A stretch of DNA of 64,000 nucleotides from Sulfitobacter albidus (GCF_018200035.1 NZ_CP073583.1:1-64000), one strand, 5' to 3'. Shown: positions 38,461-47,087, counted from the first letter of the stretch. Notes: generated by a model from the letters alone, not told the origin. Program-made: numbers and translations.

Positions 38461-40514
38461 GCAAGATGATCGGCGTCGACGTAGGCGGAACCTTCACGGA
38501 TATCTTTGTGCTGGATGAGGCAAAGGGCGTGGCCGAAGTGGCCAAGGTGCCGACCTCCCGGCCCGACCAGTCGGCGGGGTTTCTGGCCGGGATAGGGTCG
38601 AAAGTGGACGATCTGTCGTCTGTGTCGGTCGTCGTGCACGGCACAACCGCTGGCACGAACGCGCTGTTGGAGCGTAAGGGTGCCCGCATCGGTGTCATCA
38701 CCACCCAAGGGCTGCGCGACGTGCTGGAAATGCGCCGCCGCGACCGGCCCCGCACCTGGGGCCTGCGCGGGGATTTCACGCCCGTGGTCGACCGCGCGCT
38801 GCGGCTCGAAGTGTCTGAGCGGACGCTGGCCGATGGCAGCATCCGCACGCCCGTGGACATTGACGCCGTCACCACCGCCGCGCAGCAGCTCATTGACGAT
38901 GGCTGTCTGGCCGTGGCGATCCTGTTTGCCAACGCCTACGCCAACCCCGAAAACGAGGCGAAGGCGGTGGAGGCCGTGCGCGCGATGTGGCCCAATGAGC
39001 ATGTCTCCTGCTCCTCGGAAATCCTGCCGGAAATCCGCGAATTCGAACGCTTTTCCACCACCGCGCTCAACGCCTATCTGCAACCCGAAGTATCCGGCTA
39101 TCTGGGGCGTCTAGAGACTGCTTTGAAGGGCGATGGCTTTCAGGGCGAGTTCATGATCGTGCAGTCCAACGGCGGCGTGATGGATGTGGACACGGCGGCG
39201 AAACTGCCCGTGCGCACCGCGCTCAGCGGCCCGGCTGCCGGGGTGATCGCCGCGGGCTACATCGCGCAAGCGGCGGGTTTCCCCGACATCATCACCGGCG
39301 ACATGGGTGGCACCTCCTTCGACGTCTCCCTGATCGCGGACGGACACTCCATGCTGTCGCCGCAGACCTCGATTGATTTCGGCATGGTCGTACGCTCCCC
39401 GATGATCGAGATCACGACCATCGGCGCCGGCGGCGGCTCCATCGCCTGGGTCGACAAGGGTGGTCTGCTCAATATCGGACCGGAAAGCGCGGGCTCCACG
39501 CCCGGCCCCGTCGCCTACGGGCAGGGTAACACACGGCCCACGGTGACAGACGCGAACGTGGTTCTTGGCCGGATCGACCCGGAAAACCCCATCGGCGGCA
39601 AGCTTGAGCGCCTCGACGTGGAGGCCGCCAAAGCCGCGATCCTCAAACACGTGGGCGATCCGCTGGGCCTAGACGCGCTCGCCGCCGCCGAAGCCATCCT
39701 GCGCGTCGCCAACAGCCGCATGGCCGGCGCGCTGCGCCTTGTTTCGATCGAGCGGGGGTTTGATCCCAAACGCTTTGCCTTCATGCCCTTCGGCGGCGGC
39801 GGCGCGCTGCATTCCGGCGCCATGCTGGCAGAGGTCGGGCTGGCCCGCGCCATCGTGCCCCGCTACCCCGGTGTGACCTCCGCCATGGGCTGCGTCATCG
39901 CCGACATGCGGCAGGATTTTGTGCAGACGGTCAACGCCATGTTGGGCGGCCTCGACACCACCGCCCTGACCGAACATATGCAGCGCCACGTGGACAGCGG
40001 CCTTGCCACCCTCGACGCCGCCCGCACCACGTTCGAGGCACGCGAGACGGCCTTTACCCTCGATATGGCCTACGCGGGTCAGACCCATACAGTCAGCGTC
40101 CCTCTACCCGTCACCGTGGACGCAGGCATCGTACAGGCCCCGACCGAGGAACAGATCGGCGCGGCCTTTGATACGACTTACCGCGAAACCTACGGGCGGC
40201 TTTTGCCAAATGGCGCACGCCGGGTGATCAACCTGCGCTCTGCCGTGACCGGCAAACGCCCACGCTTTGATCTGGCGACCCTCGCGCCCGAAGGTGGCTC
40301 CGTCGAAGGGGCGCTGAAAGGCACGCGGCAGGTGCACTTCGACGGCAGCTGGCATGAGACCCAGATCTACCGCAGGCTTGAGCTGCCCGTGGGCGCCGAA
40401 ATCCCCGGCCCCGCGATCCTTGAGCAGCCAGACACAACCGTCCTGATCGAACCGGATCTTGTGGGCCGCATCGACAGCTACGGCAACACCCTCATCGAGA
40501 GGAAAGCACCATGA
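38457..40514 (+). CDS. hyuA: Hydantoinase/oxoprolinase subunit A
   Basis: This 685-residue ASKHA-fold ATPase subunit begins with the phosphate-1 motif GVDVGGTFTDIFVLDE and has VVVHGTTAGTNALLER, FERFSTTALNAYL, GDMGGTSFDVSLI and FMPFGGGGALHSG. These are the usual order and length for HyuA/OplAH alpha subunits. It phosphorylates the amide oxygen of a five-membered lactam/hydantoin so that the HyuB partner can hydrolyse it. Substrates known for the family include hydantoins, 5-oxoproline and, in related enzymes, acetone or acetophenone carboxylation, so the substrate here stays open. ATGA overlap with hyuB. Confidence 0.92.
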   Translation: MSKMIGVDVGGTFTDIFVLDEAKGVAEVAKVPTSRPDQSAGFLAGIGSKVDDLSSVSVVVHGTTAGTNALLERKGARIGVITTQGLRDVLEMRRRDRPRTWGLRGDFTPVVDRALRLEVSERTLADGSIRTPVDIDAVTTAAQQLIDDGCLAVAILFANAYANPENEAKAVEAVRAMWPNEHVSCSSEILPEIREFERFSTTALNAYLQPEVSGYLGRLETALKGDGFQGEFMIVQSNGGVMDVDTAAKLPVRTALSGPAAGVIAAGYIAQAAGFPDIITGDMGGTSFDVSLIADGHSMLSPQTSIDFGMVVRSPMIEITTIGAGGGSIAWVDKGGLLNIGPESAGSTPGPVAYGQGNTRPTVTDANVVLGRIDPENPIGGKLERLDVEAAKAAILKHVGDPLGLDALAAAEAILRVANSRMAGALRLVSIERGFDPKRFAFMPFGGGGALHSGAMLAEVGLARAIVPRYPGVTSAMGCVIADMRQDFVQTVNAMLGGLDTTALTEHMQRHVDSGLATLDAARTTFEARETAFTLDMAYAGQTHTVSVPLPVTVDAGIVQAPTEEQIGAAFDTTYRETYGRLLPNGARRVINLRSAVTGKRPRFDLATLAPEGGSVEGALKGTRQVHFDGSWHETQIYRRLELPVGAEIPGPAILEQPDTTVLIEPDLVGRIDSYGNTLIERKAP

Positions 40515-41113
40515 CCCCCGACCGCACCGCCCTGCTGACGATTGATCTGCAAAACGATTTTCTGCACCCCGACGGCGCCTACGGCCGCGCGGGCCAGACG
40601 GCGGAGGCAATCACCGCCCTGCCCGACCGCATCGCGCCCGTGCGCGATGCGCTGGTGGCCGCCGGTGGCGTCTATATTTCGGCGCAGTTCACGTTGGTGC
40701 CGGGACGGGGCGGCGCGCCACTGATCGCCCCGCATCTGGCCAAGCTGCGCCCGTTTTTGACCAAGGGCGACTTTGCCCCCGGCGGGTTCGGTCACAGCCT
40801 CGTTGACCGCCTCGCCCCGGCCGATTTCACAGTGGAGAAAGTCGCCTATTCCGCCTTCTACCAGACCCGGCTCGAATACATCCTGCGCGCGATGGAGATC
40901 GATACGCTGATCGTCGGCGGCATCGTCACCAACGGCGGCGTCGCCTCGACCCTGCGCGACGCGCATCTGCGCAATATCCACACCTACACGCTCACCGACG
41001 GATGTGCCGCGTTTGACATGTCGGTGCACGAGGCGACGCTCACATCGCTCGGCACCGTGACCGAAGCACTCACCTGCGGCGAGATGATTGCCCGGATCGG
41101 AGAGGCATCATGA
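40511..41113 (+). CDS. Isochorismatase-fold hydrolase lacking the catalytic cysteine
   Basis: This 200-residue protein has the family Asp12 (LLTIDLQNDF) and Lys110 (VEKVAYSAF). The third triad position, normally Cys in a TNVCV-type motif, reads TNGGV with Gly143. Amidases of this fold (N-carbamoylsarcosine amidase, nicotinamidase) need the Cys. Isochorismatases such as PhzD act without it through acid catalysis on vinyl ethers. A non-amidase reaction, or loss of activity, is therefore inferred. It overlaps hyuA and the lyase by four bases each. Confidence 0.88.
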   Translation: MTPDRTALLTIDLQNDFLHPDGAYGRAGQTAEAITALPDRIAPVRDALVAAGGVYISAQFTLVPGRGGAPLIAPHLAKLRPFLTKGDFAPGGFGHSLVDRLAPADFTVEKVAYSAFYQTRLEYILRAMEIDTLIVGGIVTNGGVASTLRDAHLRNIHTYTLTDGCAAFDMSVHEATLTSLGTVTEALTCGEMIARIGEAS

Positions 41114-41967
41114 GCCTGCGCACCCGCCTGCAAGACAGCGCAATCCTCACCGCCCCCGGCGTCTACGATGGGCTGACGGCCGCCATTGCCACCGATGCCG
41201 GGTTCGAGGCGCTGTATCTGTCGGGCGCTGCCGTTGCCTATACGCGCCTTGGGCGGCCCGACATCGGGCTCAGCACCGCATCGGAAATGGCCGATACCAT
41301 GGCCCTGATCGCCGATCGCACCCCCCTGCCCGTCATCATGGATGCCGATACCGGATTTGGAAACGCGCTCAACGCCCGGCGCACGATGCAAAACTATGAA
41401 CGCGCGGGCGCTGCCGCCTTGCAGGTCGAGGATCAGACATATCCCAAACGTTGCGGGCATTTATCCGATAAGTCACTGATTTCATGCAATGAAATGGTCG
41501 GAAAGATCAAGGCCATGGTGGACGCGCGCCGCCACGACACCCTCGTGATCGCGCGCACCGATGCCATTGCCGTCGAAGGGTTCGACGCCGCCGTTGACCG
41601 CGCGGGCGCCTATGTGAACGCGGGCGCCGATGTGCTGTTCATCGAAGCCCCCCGCGACCGCGATGAGCTCAGCCGCATCCCGCAGACTTTCGGCACCCGC
41701 GTGCCTTTGCTCGCCAATATGGTCGAAGGGGGTGCGACCCCGATTTCCGAGACGTCCGATCTCGAAGCCCTCGGCTTCAGCATTGCTATCTTCCCGGGTG
41801 GGATCGTCCGCGCCTTGGCCAAGACCGCGCAGGACTATTACGCCAGCCTGCACGCCACCGGATCGAACCGCGCGTTCAAGGATCGGATGCATGATTTCGA
41901 CAGCCTGAACGATGTGATCGGCACCCGCGATATGCTCGCCCTCGGAGGTCGCTATGACGACGCCTGA
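41110..41967 (+). CDS. Isocitrate lyase/PEP mutase superfamily C-C lyase
   Basis: This 285-residue barrel enzyme has the metal motif VIMDADTGFGN and the mobile catalytic loop VEDQTYPKRCGHLSDK, including the KRCGH Cys found in methylisocitrate lyase-type C-C lyases rather than phosphonomutases. It would cleave a 2-hydroxy-diacid to pyruvate or glyoxylate plus a second acid. 2,3-Dimethylmalate lyase, encoded with a LeuCD-like hydratase in nicotinate fermentation, is an instructive precedent for the same pairing. Overlaps the genes on either side. Confidence 0.88.
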   Translation: MSLRTRLQDSAILTAPGVYDGLTAAIATDAGFEALYLSGAAVAYTRLGRPDIGLSTASEMADTMALIADRTPLPVIMDADTGFGNALNARRTMQNYERAGAAALQVEDQTYPKRCGHLSDKSLISCNEMVGKIKAMVDARRHDTLVIARTDAIAVEGFDAAVDRAGAYVNAGADVLFIEAPRDRDELSRIPQTFGTRVPLLANMVEGGATPISETSDLEALGFSIAIFPGGIVRALAKTAQDYYASLHATGSNRAFKDRMHDFDSLNDVIGTRDMLALGGRYDDA

Positions 41968-43332
41968 GGTCGCAGCCCCCCTGCCCGCCTACGATCTGGA
42001 GGTCGAGACGCTGATCATCGGCGCCGGTGCCTGCGGCATGGTCGCGGCGCTGGCCGCCGCTGAGCGCGGTCAGGAGGTGTTGGTGATCGAGGCCGATCCG
42101 GTACCCTCCGGCTCTACCGCGCTCAGCGCCGGGCTGATCCCAGCGGCCGGCACCCACTTTCAGCGTGAGGCCGGGATTGACGACACCCCTGCCCTCTTTG
42201 CCGCGGACATTCAGGCAAAGGCCAAGGACGAAAACGATCCGGCCCTTGTCGATTCGCTTGCGACCCACGCGGGCGGGGTGATCGAGTGGTTGGCGCAGAC
42301 CCACGGTCTGCCGTTTTCGGTTGTGCATGATTTTGACTATCCGGGACACAGCCGCCGACGTATGCATGGCCTGCCCTCCCGCGCGGGGCGCGAATTGGTC
42401 GATGCCCTGCGCGCGCGCGTCGAAGCATTGGAGATACCCCTGATCTGCGATCGCCGCGCAACCACCCTGCACGCGCAGGAAGACCGCGTCGATGGGGTAA
42501 CCGTTACCCTGCCCGATGGAAGCCAAGAGACAATCCGCGCGGATCGTATAATCCTCGCCTGCAATGGCTTTGGCGGCAACCGCGCGCTGGTGGCCGATCA
42601 CATGCCCGACATCGCGGATGCCGTGTGGTTTGGCCACGACGGCAATCGGGGCGAAGCGGTTCTGTGGGGCGATGCGCTGGGGGCGAAACAGCGCCACCTT
42701 GGTGCCTATCAGGGACACGGAAACGTGGCTCATCCTCACGGTATCCTGATCACCTGGGCCGTGATTGGCGAAGGCGGTTTTCAGGTCAACGCCGAGGGGC
42801 AACGTTTCTGGAACGAGGCACAGGGATATTCCGAGGCCGCGCGCAATGTGCTGGCTCAACCCGGTGGCATCGCCTGGAGCATTTTTGACGCCCGCATTGC
42901 CGAGGTCGCCCGCCAGTTTGAGGATTTCAAGGACGCCGAAGCGCAGGGGGCTATCCTGCGGGCCGATACACTGCATGACCTTTCGGAGGCCTGTGACCTG
43001 CCGCCGTCCGCTCTCGAAACGATCACGGATTCCCTGCCGGTGGAGGGTCCTGACGCCTTTGGTCGTCATTGGGCAAGCAAACCGCTGCGGGCATCGTTTC
43101 ATGCGGTGAAAGTGACCGGCGCGCTGTTCCACACGCAGGGGGGCTTGAGATTGCGCCCGAGAGTGGGCGTGTCTTGCGGATGCAGGGCGGCGCCTTTGCG
43201 AACCTCTATGCCGCCGGGGGCGCCGCTTGCGGCGTATCGGGGAGCGGTGACAGCGGCTATCTCTCGGGCAACGGTTTGCTCGCGGCGGTGGTGTTGGGCT
43301 ATCTGGCGGGCGGTCACGCGGTGGACAGGTGA
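41954..43332 (+). pseudogene. FAD-dependent oxidoreductase (fumarate reductase/3-ketosteroid dehydrogenase-like), single frameshift
   Basis: The start ATG 41954 has GGAGG upstream and overlaps the lyase. An N-terminal FAD-binding motif (IIGAGACGMVAALAAAERGQ) is followed by STALSAG and a central cap domain. The C-terminal flavin segment (LYAAGGAACGVSGSGDSGYLSGNGL) is in a shifted frame. Adding one G to the G6 run 43138-43143 restores HTQGGLEIAPESGRV and gives a 459-residue protein. Without repair the frame runs into repC. The family dehydrogenates or reduces C-C bonds next to a carbonyl. Probably a sequencing undercall. Confidence 0.86.
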
Positions 43333-43338
43333 CACCCC

Positions 43339-43354
43339 GTTGACAGCTGTCAAC
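43339..43354. promoter_or_regulatory. parS: Probable parS (RepB-binding) palindrome 1
   Basis: GTTGACAGCTGTCAAC is a perfect 16-bp palindrome that overlaps the repC stop codon. The identical 16 bp occurs again between repB and repC. RepABC plasmids of Rhodobacterales use such replicon-specific palindromes as centromeres bound by RepB, so this is the likely partition site. Confidence 0.75.
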
Positions 43355-44504
43355 TTGGCACCTTTCTGTCTGACAACAGCGCCATGATCATCGGTCCGGG
43401 AGAGAATGCCCCGCGGGCTGCTTTGCGCGTCAGAGCACGCAAGTATCCGCCCGGGCTTTTGATCTCACTGACACGTTGAAGGATTGCGGTTACGGTTGTT
43501 GCTGCGCTCATTGCACCCATCACGCGCACGGCCTCTTCCCAAGCATCTTTGGTGATCCCCATCATGCCCCTCACATGGCTTGCGGCGGCGATCAGACCAT
43601 GCCAATGGCGGATTTCATCCCGTGCGTAGGGCGCAATATCCGGGCAGGCATTGAGTATGAGGCGCAAGGGTAGTTTCGGTTGTACGACCTTCTCGGGATC
43701 GTTCTGGGATTCTGGCTCTTTCAAATCAGATAGATCTTTATTTGAATTCAGGTGGTGCCGCTCATTTTGGCTGTCACTGGCGCTCGAAATTGGTGTTTCC
43801 AAGGCGGCACAGATCGTCTCTAAATCCTGTTGCAGAGCCCTTTTGATCCGGGTCAGGGGAGCGATGCAGAGCTTGCGGCGCATTTGTTTTTGCAGCCCGT
43901 CGAGGGAGGTTTGAATCGAGGACCAATCGCCGGGAACACCTTCGCTCCGGGCATAGTCGCACAGCTTGATCGCATCACGCCGCAGGACGGTGATTTCCGC
44001 GCGGAGGTGGCGCAATTCTGCGGCAATTGCGCGTGCCGTTTCGGCGGCGGTGATGATGTCCTGAGCGTGCACAAGAAGTGGGCGCAGATCGAAGCCGTAG
44101 GCGTGGATCACATCACCCCCGATCCCGCGCGCTGCGTAGCGCTTTCCGTTCGGACTGTCGCGCCGTTGAATCAGTCCGGCGGTTGTGAGGGCCGCGAGGT
44201 GGCGGCGCAGTGTGCTCTCCGCCATGCCGTGGGCGCGGTCCGACAAAGTCCTGTTCGACGGAAAGACGATCAGGGAGTCGCCATCGGATAGCTCCGTTTT
44301 GGGGTGACACGACAGCAGCGCGTTCAGCACCACAAGATCCCGGTCAGATACTGCAAAATCCTTCCGCGCAGTGGTGAGGTCTCGCAGGAGGGACCATTTG
44401 TCGATCCCTGTGACGCTGGTTGGTTGTTGTGCGGCCATTGCACGGTGCATCAGGCCAGCCGTCACCGGCCGCTGCCCGAAGGGCGTCGTTGCATTTACGT
44501 CCAT
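43350..44504 (-). CDS. repC: Replication initiator RepC
   Basis: This 384-residue RepC starts at ATG 44504 with a poor ribosome site, as usual for RNA-controlled repC. It contains the family segment SLLRDLTTARKDFAVSDRDLVVLNALLSCHPKTEL and a winged-helix region FPSNRTLSDRAHGMAESTLRRHLAALTTAGLIQRRDSPNGKRYA. The C-terminal half carries the conserved DIAPYARDEIRHWHGLIAAASHVRGMMGI. RepC initiates replication at an origin inside its own gene. Its level is limited by the antisense RNA between repB and repC. Confidence 0.95.
   Translation of the reverse strand: MDVNATTPFGQRPVTAGLMHRAMAAQQPTSVTGIDKWSLLRDLTTARKDFAVSDRDLVVLNALLSCHPKTELSDGDSLIVFPSNRTLSDRAHGMAESTLRRHLAALTTAGLIQRRDSPNGKRYAARGIGGDVIHAYGFDLRPLLVHAQDIITAAETARAIAAELRHLRAEITVLRRDAIKLCDYARSEGVPGDWSSIQTSLDGLQKQMRRKLCIAPLTRIKRALQQDLETICAALETPISSASDSQNERHHLNSNKDLSDLKEPESQNDPEKVVQPKLPLRLILNACPDIAPYARDEIRHWHGLIAAASHVRGMMGITKDAWEEAVRVMGAMSAATTVTAILQRVSEIKSPGGYLRALTRKAARGAFSPGPMIMALLSDRKVPS
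43721..43750. other. AT-rich stretch inside repC, putative oriV
   Basis: This 30-bp stretch is markedly A/T-rich in an otherwise GC-rich gene. In characterised repABC plasmids the origin lies in an AT-rich part of repC that RepC binds and melts. The assignment rests on composition and position only. Confidence 0.45.
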
Positions 44505-44548
44505 AGATTTTCACAAAGACAAGTTTTTTGGCCCGCAGGACATGCGGC

Positions 44549-44566
44549 TGTTGACAGCTGTCAACA
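44549..44566. promoter_or_regulatory. parS: Probable parS palindrome 2, overlapping ctRNA -35 box
   Basis: TGTTGACAGCTGTCAACA is a perfect 18-bp palindrome whose central 16 bp match palindrome 1 exactly. Bases 44551-44556 (TTGACA) are also the -35 element of the rightward antisense promoter, so RepB bound here could block ctRNA synthesis. Confidence 0.75.
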
Positions 44567-44579
44567 AAGCGCCTTAGAT
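44551..44579 (+). promoter_or_regulatory. Promoter of counter-transcribed RNA
   Basis: A consensus TTGACA (44551-44556) is followed after 17 bases by TTAGAT (44574-44579). It reads opposite to repABC and would start near 44586, giving a short RNA up to the terminator at 44606-44640. Confidence 0.65.
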
Positions 44580-44585
44580 TCAGAG

Positions 44586-44640
44586 TTGCTAGACACGAAC
44601 CAAAGGCCTCTCGGGATCACTTTCCGGGGGGCTTTTTCTT
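44586..44640 (+). ncRNA. RepABC antisense (counter-transcribed) RNA
   Basis: The repB-repC intergenic region contains, on the strand opposite to repABC, a promoter and a terminator framing ~55 nt, which is the usual size of incalpha/ctRNA in this plasmid family. The terminator is a 9-bp stem (44606-44614 with 44624-44632, two G-U pairs), a 9-nt loop and TTTTTCTTT. The RNA would pair with the repC leader and reduce RepC, setting copy number and incompatibility. The exact 5' end is inferred. Confidence 0.75.
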
Positions 44641-44680
44641 TATCGCTTGTCTGGTCGTGCCTCCTTGTTGCTGCTCTGGG

Positions 44681-45598
44681 TCATTCGCCGCGCTCGTTCT
44701 TCCAGCGTCGGTGAATTTCGGGCAGATGATCGATCAGCCATTGATCGAAACCTGCGGTATTCTTGGCATCCAGGCTCAGCGTGGTGCGCGTGCCGGTCTG
44801 CTTGATCTGCGCCAGTGGTGTGCCCTCCGCGTCTGCAACGGTTTGCGGTTTTGGCGGGGCAGGGCGGGGCGCCTTGAGCGCGGCCATCACCGCGTTGAAC
44901 CGTGCGTCCGAGCTGGCGCCCGTTGCGGCCTCCGTAAGATCGCGTTTGCCGATCCGCTCGGCCAGGGCCAGCCAACGGTCGCGCCCGATCCCTGGGGCCG
45001 ATCCAATCGCCTCGATCAGCGCCAGCGGGACCTTGTCGGCGACGGCCAGCATTCGGCTGATCAGCGTCTTGTCCATCGACAGCGCGTCGCCCATGATCTT
45101 GCGGTCGTATCCCGCATCGCGCATCTGGCGCGCGAAATTCGCCTTTTCGATGAATGTCAGATCCTTGCGGGCGGTATTTTCCTGGCCCTGCGCCAGCACG
45201 AGCGCGCGGTCGTCCAGCACGCGCACCATCGCCTTGACCGGCAGGCGCAACGCCTTGAGGGCTGCCACCCGGCGACGGCCATAGACGACCTCGTACCGTT
45301 CGGGATCGTTGGGATTGGGACGCAGCAGCACCGGCACTTGCTGGCCGTAGATCTCGATTGATTTCTTGAGCGCGTCGAGTTCCGGGTCAACCGGATCGAG
45401 CCGGTCCTTGAGCCCGGCACCATCGACCATGCTTGGATCAACTTCGACAATCGAGCGGCGTTTGAGATCTTCGATGGAGCGGCTCACGGCGCCGATGGCG
45501 CCCTTGGAATAGCGCGGTTTTGCGGCGTCCACACGGGCAGGGGGCTCGGCCTTGGGAGTGTCGCTCATCAGCCCTTTCATCAGGTCCTTACGTGCCAT
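44681..45598 (-). CDS. repB: Plasmid partitioning protein RepB (ParB family)
   Basis: This 305-residue ParB-family protein has the ParB N-terminal box VPVLLRPNPNDPERYEVVYGRRRVAALKAL (the GRRR motif), followed by a helix-turn-helix region (GYDRKIMGDALSMDKTLISRMLAVADKVP). It binds parS palindromes and partners RepA. It starts inside the end of repA (11-bp overlap) and is separated from repC by the ctRNA region. Confidence 0.95.
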   Translation of the reverse strand: MARKDLMKGLMSDTPKAEPPARVDAAKPRYSKGAIGAVSRSIEDLKRRSIVEVDPSMVDGAGLKDRLDPVDPELDALKKSIEIYGQQVPVLLRPNPNDPERYEVVYGRRRVAALKALRLPVKAMVRVLDDRALVLAQGQENTARKDLTFIEKANFARQMRDAGYDRKIMGDALSMDKTLISRMLAVADKVPLALIEAIGSAPGIGRDRWLALAERIGKRDLTEAATGASSDARFNAVMAALKAPRPAPPKPQTVADAEGTPLAQIKQTGTRTTLSLDAKNTAGFDQWLIDHLPEIHRRWKNERGE

Positions 45599-46829
45599 TG
45601 CTGCGCCCCCATGCTGCCTGGATCAACCCTTCGATCTCGCCGTTCACGGCGTTCAGACTTTCCATCGCGCGCTCGTAGGTGGCGCGGGTGAATTGCCCTT
45701 TCTCGACCTCGTAGAGCGTTTGTTTGGTGATGCCCGCGTCCGAGATTGCGGTGGATTTCAGCACCGTGTGGTTCAGCACATGATCCCCGAACATGTTGCG
45801 CATGAAGCCCACCATCTGGTTTTGTGGCCCGTCACCCGGCTCGTATCTTGTCACGACATAGCGCAGCCAGTCGTAGGACATATCGCCCCCTGCGTCGGCC
45901 ACGACGCCCAGCAGGTTCGACACCATCAGCAGGAACTGGCACATCGACATCACGTCGAGCATTTGCGGATGCACCGTCACCAGCACCGCGGTGGCCGCCG
46001 AGAGGGCGGACATGGTCGAGTACCCAAGCGTCGGCGGGCAGTCGATCACGACGGCGTCATACTCGCCCTCGACACTGGCAAGCGCGTCACCGACGCGGGT
46101 GAAAAACAGCCCCTCCTCACGCTCCAGCAGGGCGCGGGGCGTGTCGTGTTCGAATTCCATCAGGTCGAGGTTGCCGGGGATGATGTCGAGATTGGTGAAA
46201 TAGGTCTTCTGGATCACGTCCGACAGCGGCACCGGATCGTCGTAGCGGATCGCGTCGTAGAGCGTGCCGCCGTCGAGCAGGTCGAACTCCGGCTGAAACC
46301 CGTGCAACGCCGACAGGCTGGCCTGCGGATCGAGGTCGATGGCCAACACCCGGTAACCATCCAGTGCCATTTTTTGCGCCAGATGCGCGGCGGTCGTGGT
46401 CTTGCCCGATCCACCCTTGAAGTTGATCACGGTGATGACCTGCAAATGATCCCCGTCGTGGCGGCCGGGCAGGTAGGTGCCGGGCTGTTTTGCGCCTTTT
46501 TCCAGCATGACCCGGAGGGACTGAATGTCGGCGGGCGAATAATAGCGCCGTCCGCCCGCGCGCACCTCGGGGGAGGGGCCGCGCCCGTCGAGGTGAAGTT
46601 TGCGCAGGTAGGCGTCTTTTACGCCCAGAAGGTCGGCGACCTCACCGGAGGTGAACTTGCGCAACACGCGCTTTGCGTCGGGCGGAAACAGCTGCGCGCG
46701 ATGCGCCTGTAGACGCTCGGACAAAGTCCGGGCATGCTCGCCCACGAGAAAATCGATGCGGCTGCGCTGGCCATCCATCCTGTCTGCCTCATTCGACGAC
46801 CGTTTGTTACGGTCTTTTGCGTCATTCAT
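45588..46829 (-). CDS. repA: Plasmid partitioning protein RepA (ParA family)
   Basis: This ParA-type ATPase has about 413 residues from ATG 46829; ATG 46778 (MDGQRSRIDFLVGEHARTL) gives 397 and has GAGG eight bases upstream. The N-terminal DNA-binding part (FTSGEVADLLGVKDAYLRKLHLDGRGPSPEVRAGGRRYYSPADIQ) is MerR-like. The deviant Walker A is INFKGGSGKTT, and DCPPTLGY is the second conserved motif. RepA drives partition and, with RepB, represses the repABC promoter. Confidence 0.94.
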   Translation of the reverse strand: MNDAKDRNKRSSNEADRMDGQRSRIDFLVGEHARTLSERLQAHRAQLFPPDAKRVLRKFTSGEVADLLGVKDAYLRKLHLDGRGPSPEVRAGGRRYYSPADIQSLRVMLEKGAKQPGTYLPGRHDGDHLQVITVINFKGGSGKTTTAAHLAQKMALDGYRVLAIDLDPQASLSALHGFQPEFDLLDGGTLYDAIRYDDPVPLSDVIQKTYFTNLDIIPGNLDLMEFEHDTPRALLEREEGLFFTRVGDALASVEGEYDAVVIDCPPTLGYSTMSALSAATAVLVTVHPQMLDVMSMCQFLLMVSNLLGVVADAGGDMSYDWLRYVVTRYEPGDGPQNQMVGFMRNMFGDHVLNHTVLKSTAISDAGITKQTLYEVEKGQFTRATYERAMESLNAVNGEIEGLIQAAWGRSNGT

Positions 46830-47087
46830 GCCTCTTGGCGTATATAGATGGCCGGCAATCTCGATTCTGACAAGTGAATTGTGGATATCTTGTGCAGGCG
46901 AGTGTCGGTGGCACAATTCGCGCGCAGGTTTTGGGGTGTCGGAGGTGGTGTCGCCAAACGTAGACAATCCGCAACACCTTCGCCGCAAAGCGTGTGTATG
47001 GGACACAATCGCGTCAGTTCCCCCTATCCACTTCCGCAGGCGGTCTTCTATGGATGGTTGAAACGGCGGGTAAACCGCCTTTCGAAA
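46830..47087. promoter_or_regulatory. Divergent promoter region between repA and the giant surface-protein gene
   Basis: This ~258-bp region is the only non-coding DNA between the two divergent genes. On the minus strand TTGTCA (46873-46868) and the TATATA block (46846-46841) may belong to the repA promoter, though spacing is long. On the plus strand no convincing promoter was seen. The surface-protein frame is open back to an ATG at 46998, so part of this DNA may be coding. Confidence 0.4.

Noticed and set aside
43138..43143. Programmed -1 frameshifting into repC strand region in the FAD oxidoreductase
   Set aside because: No slippery heptamer of the X XXY YYZ type with a downstream pseudoknot was evident, and the same one-base-short pattern recurs in unrelated genes, so an undercall explains it better.
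44549..44566. LexA/SOS box
   Set aside because: Alphaproteobacterial SOS boxes are GTTC-N7-GTTC direct repeats; this site is a continuous palindrome repeated on both sides of repC, which fits parS.
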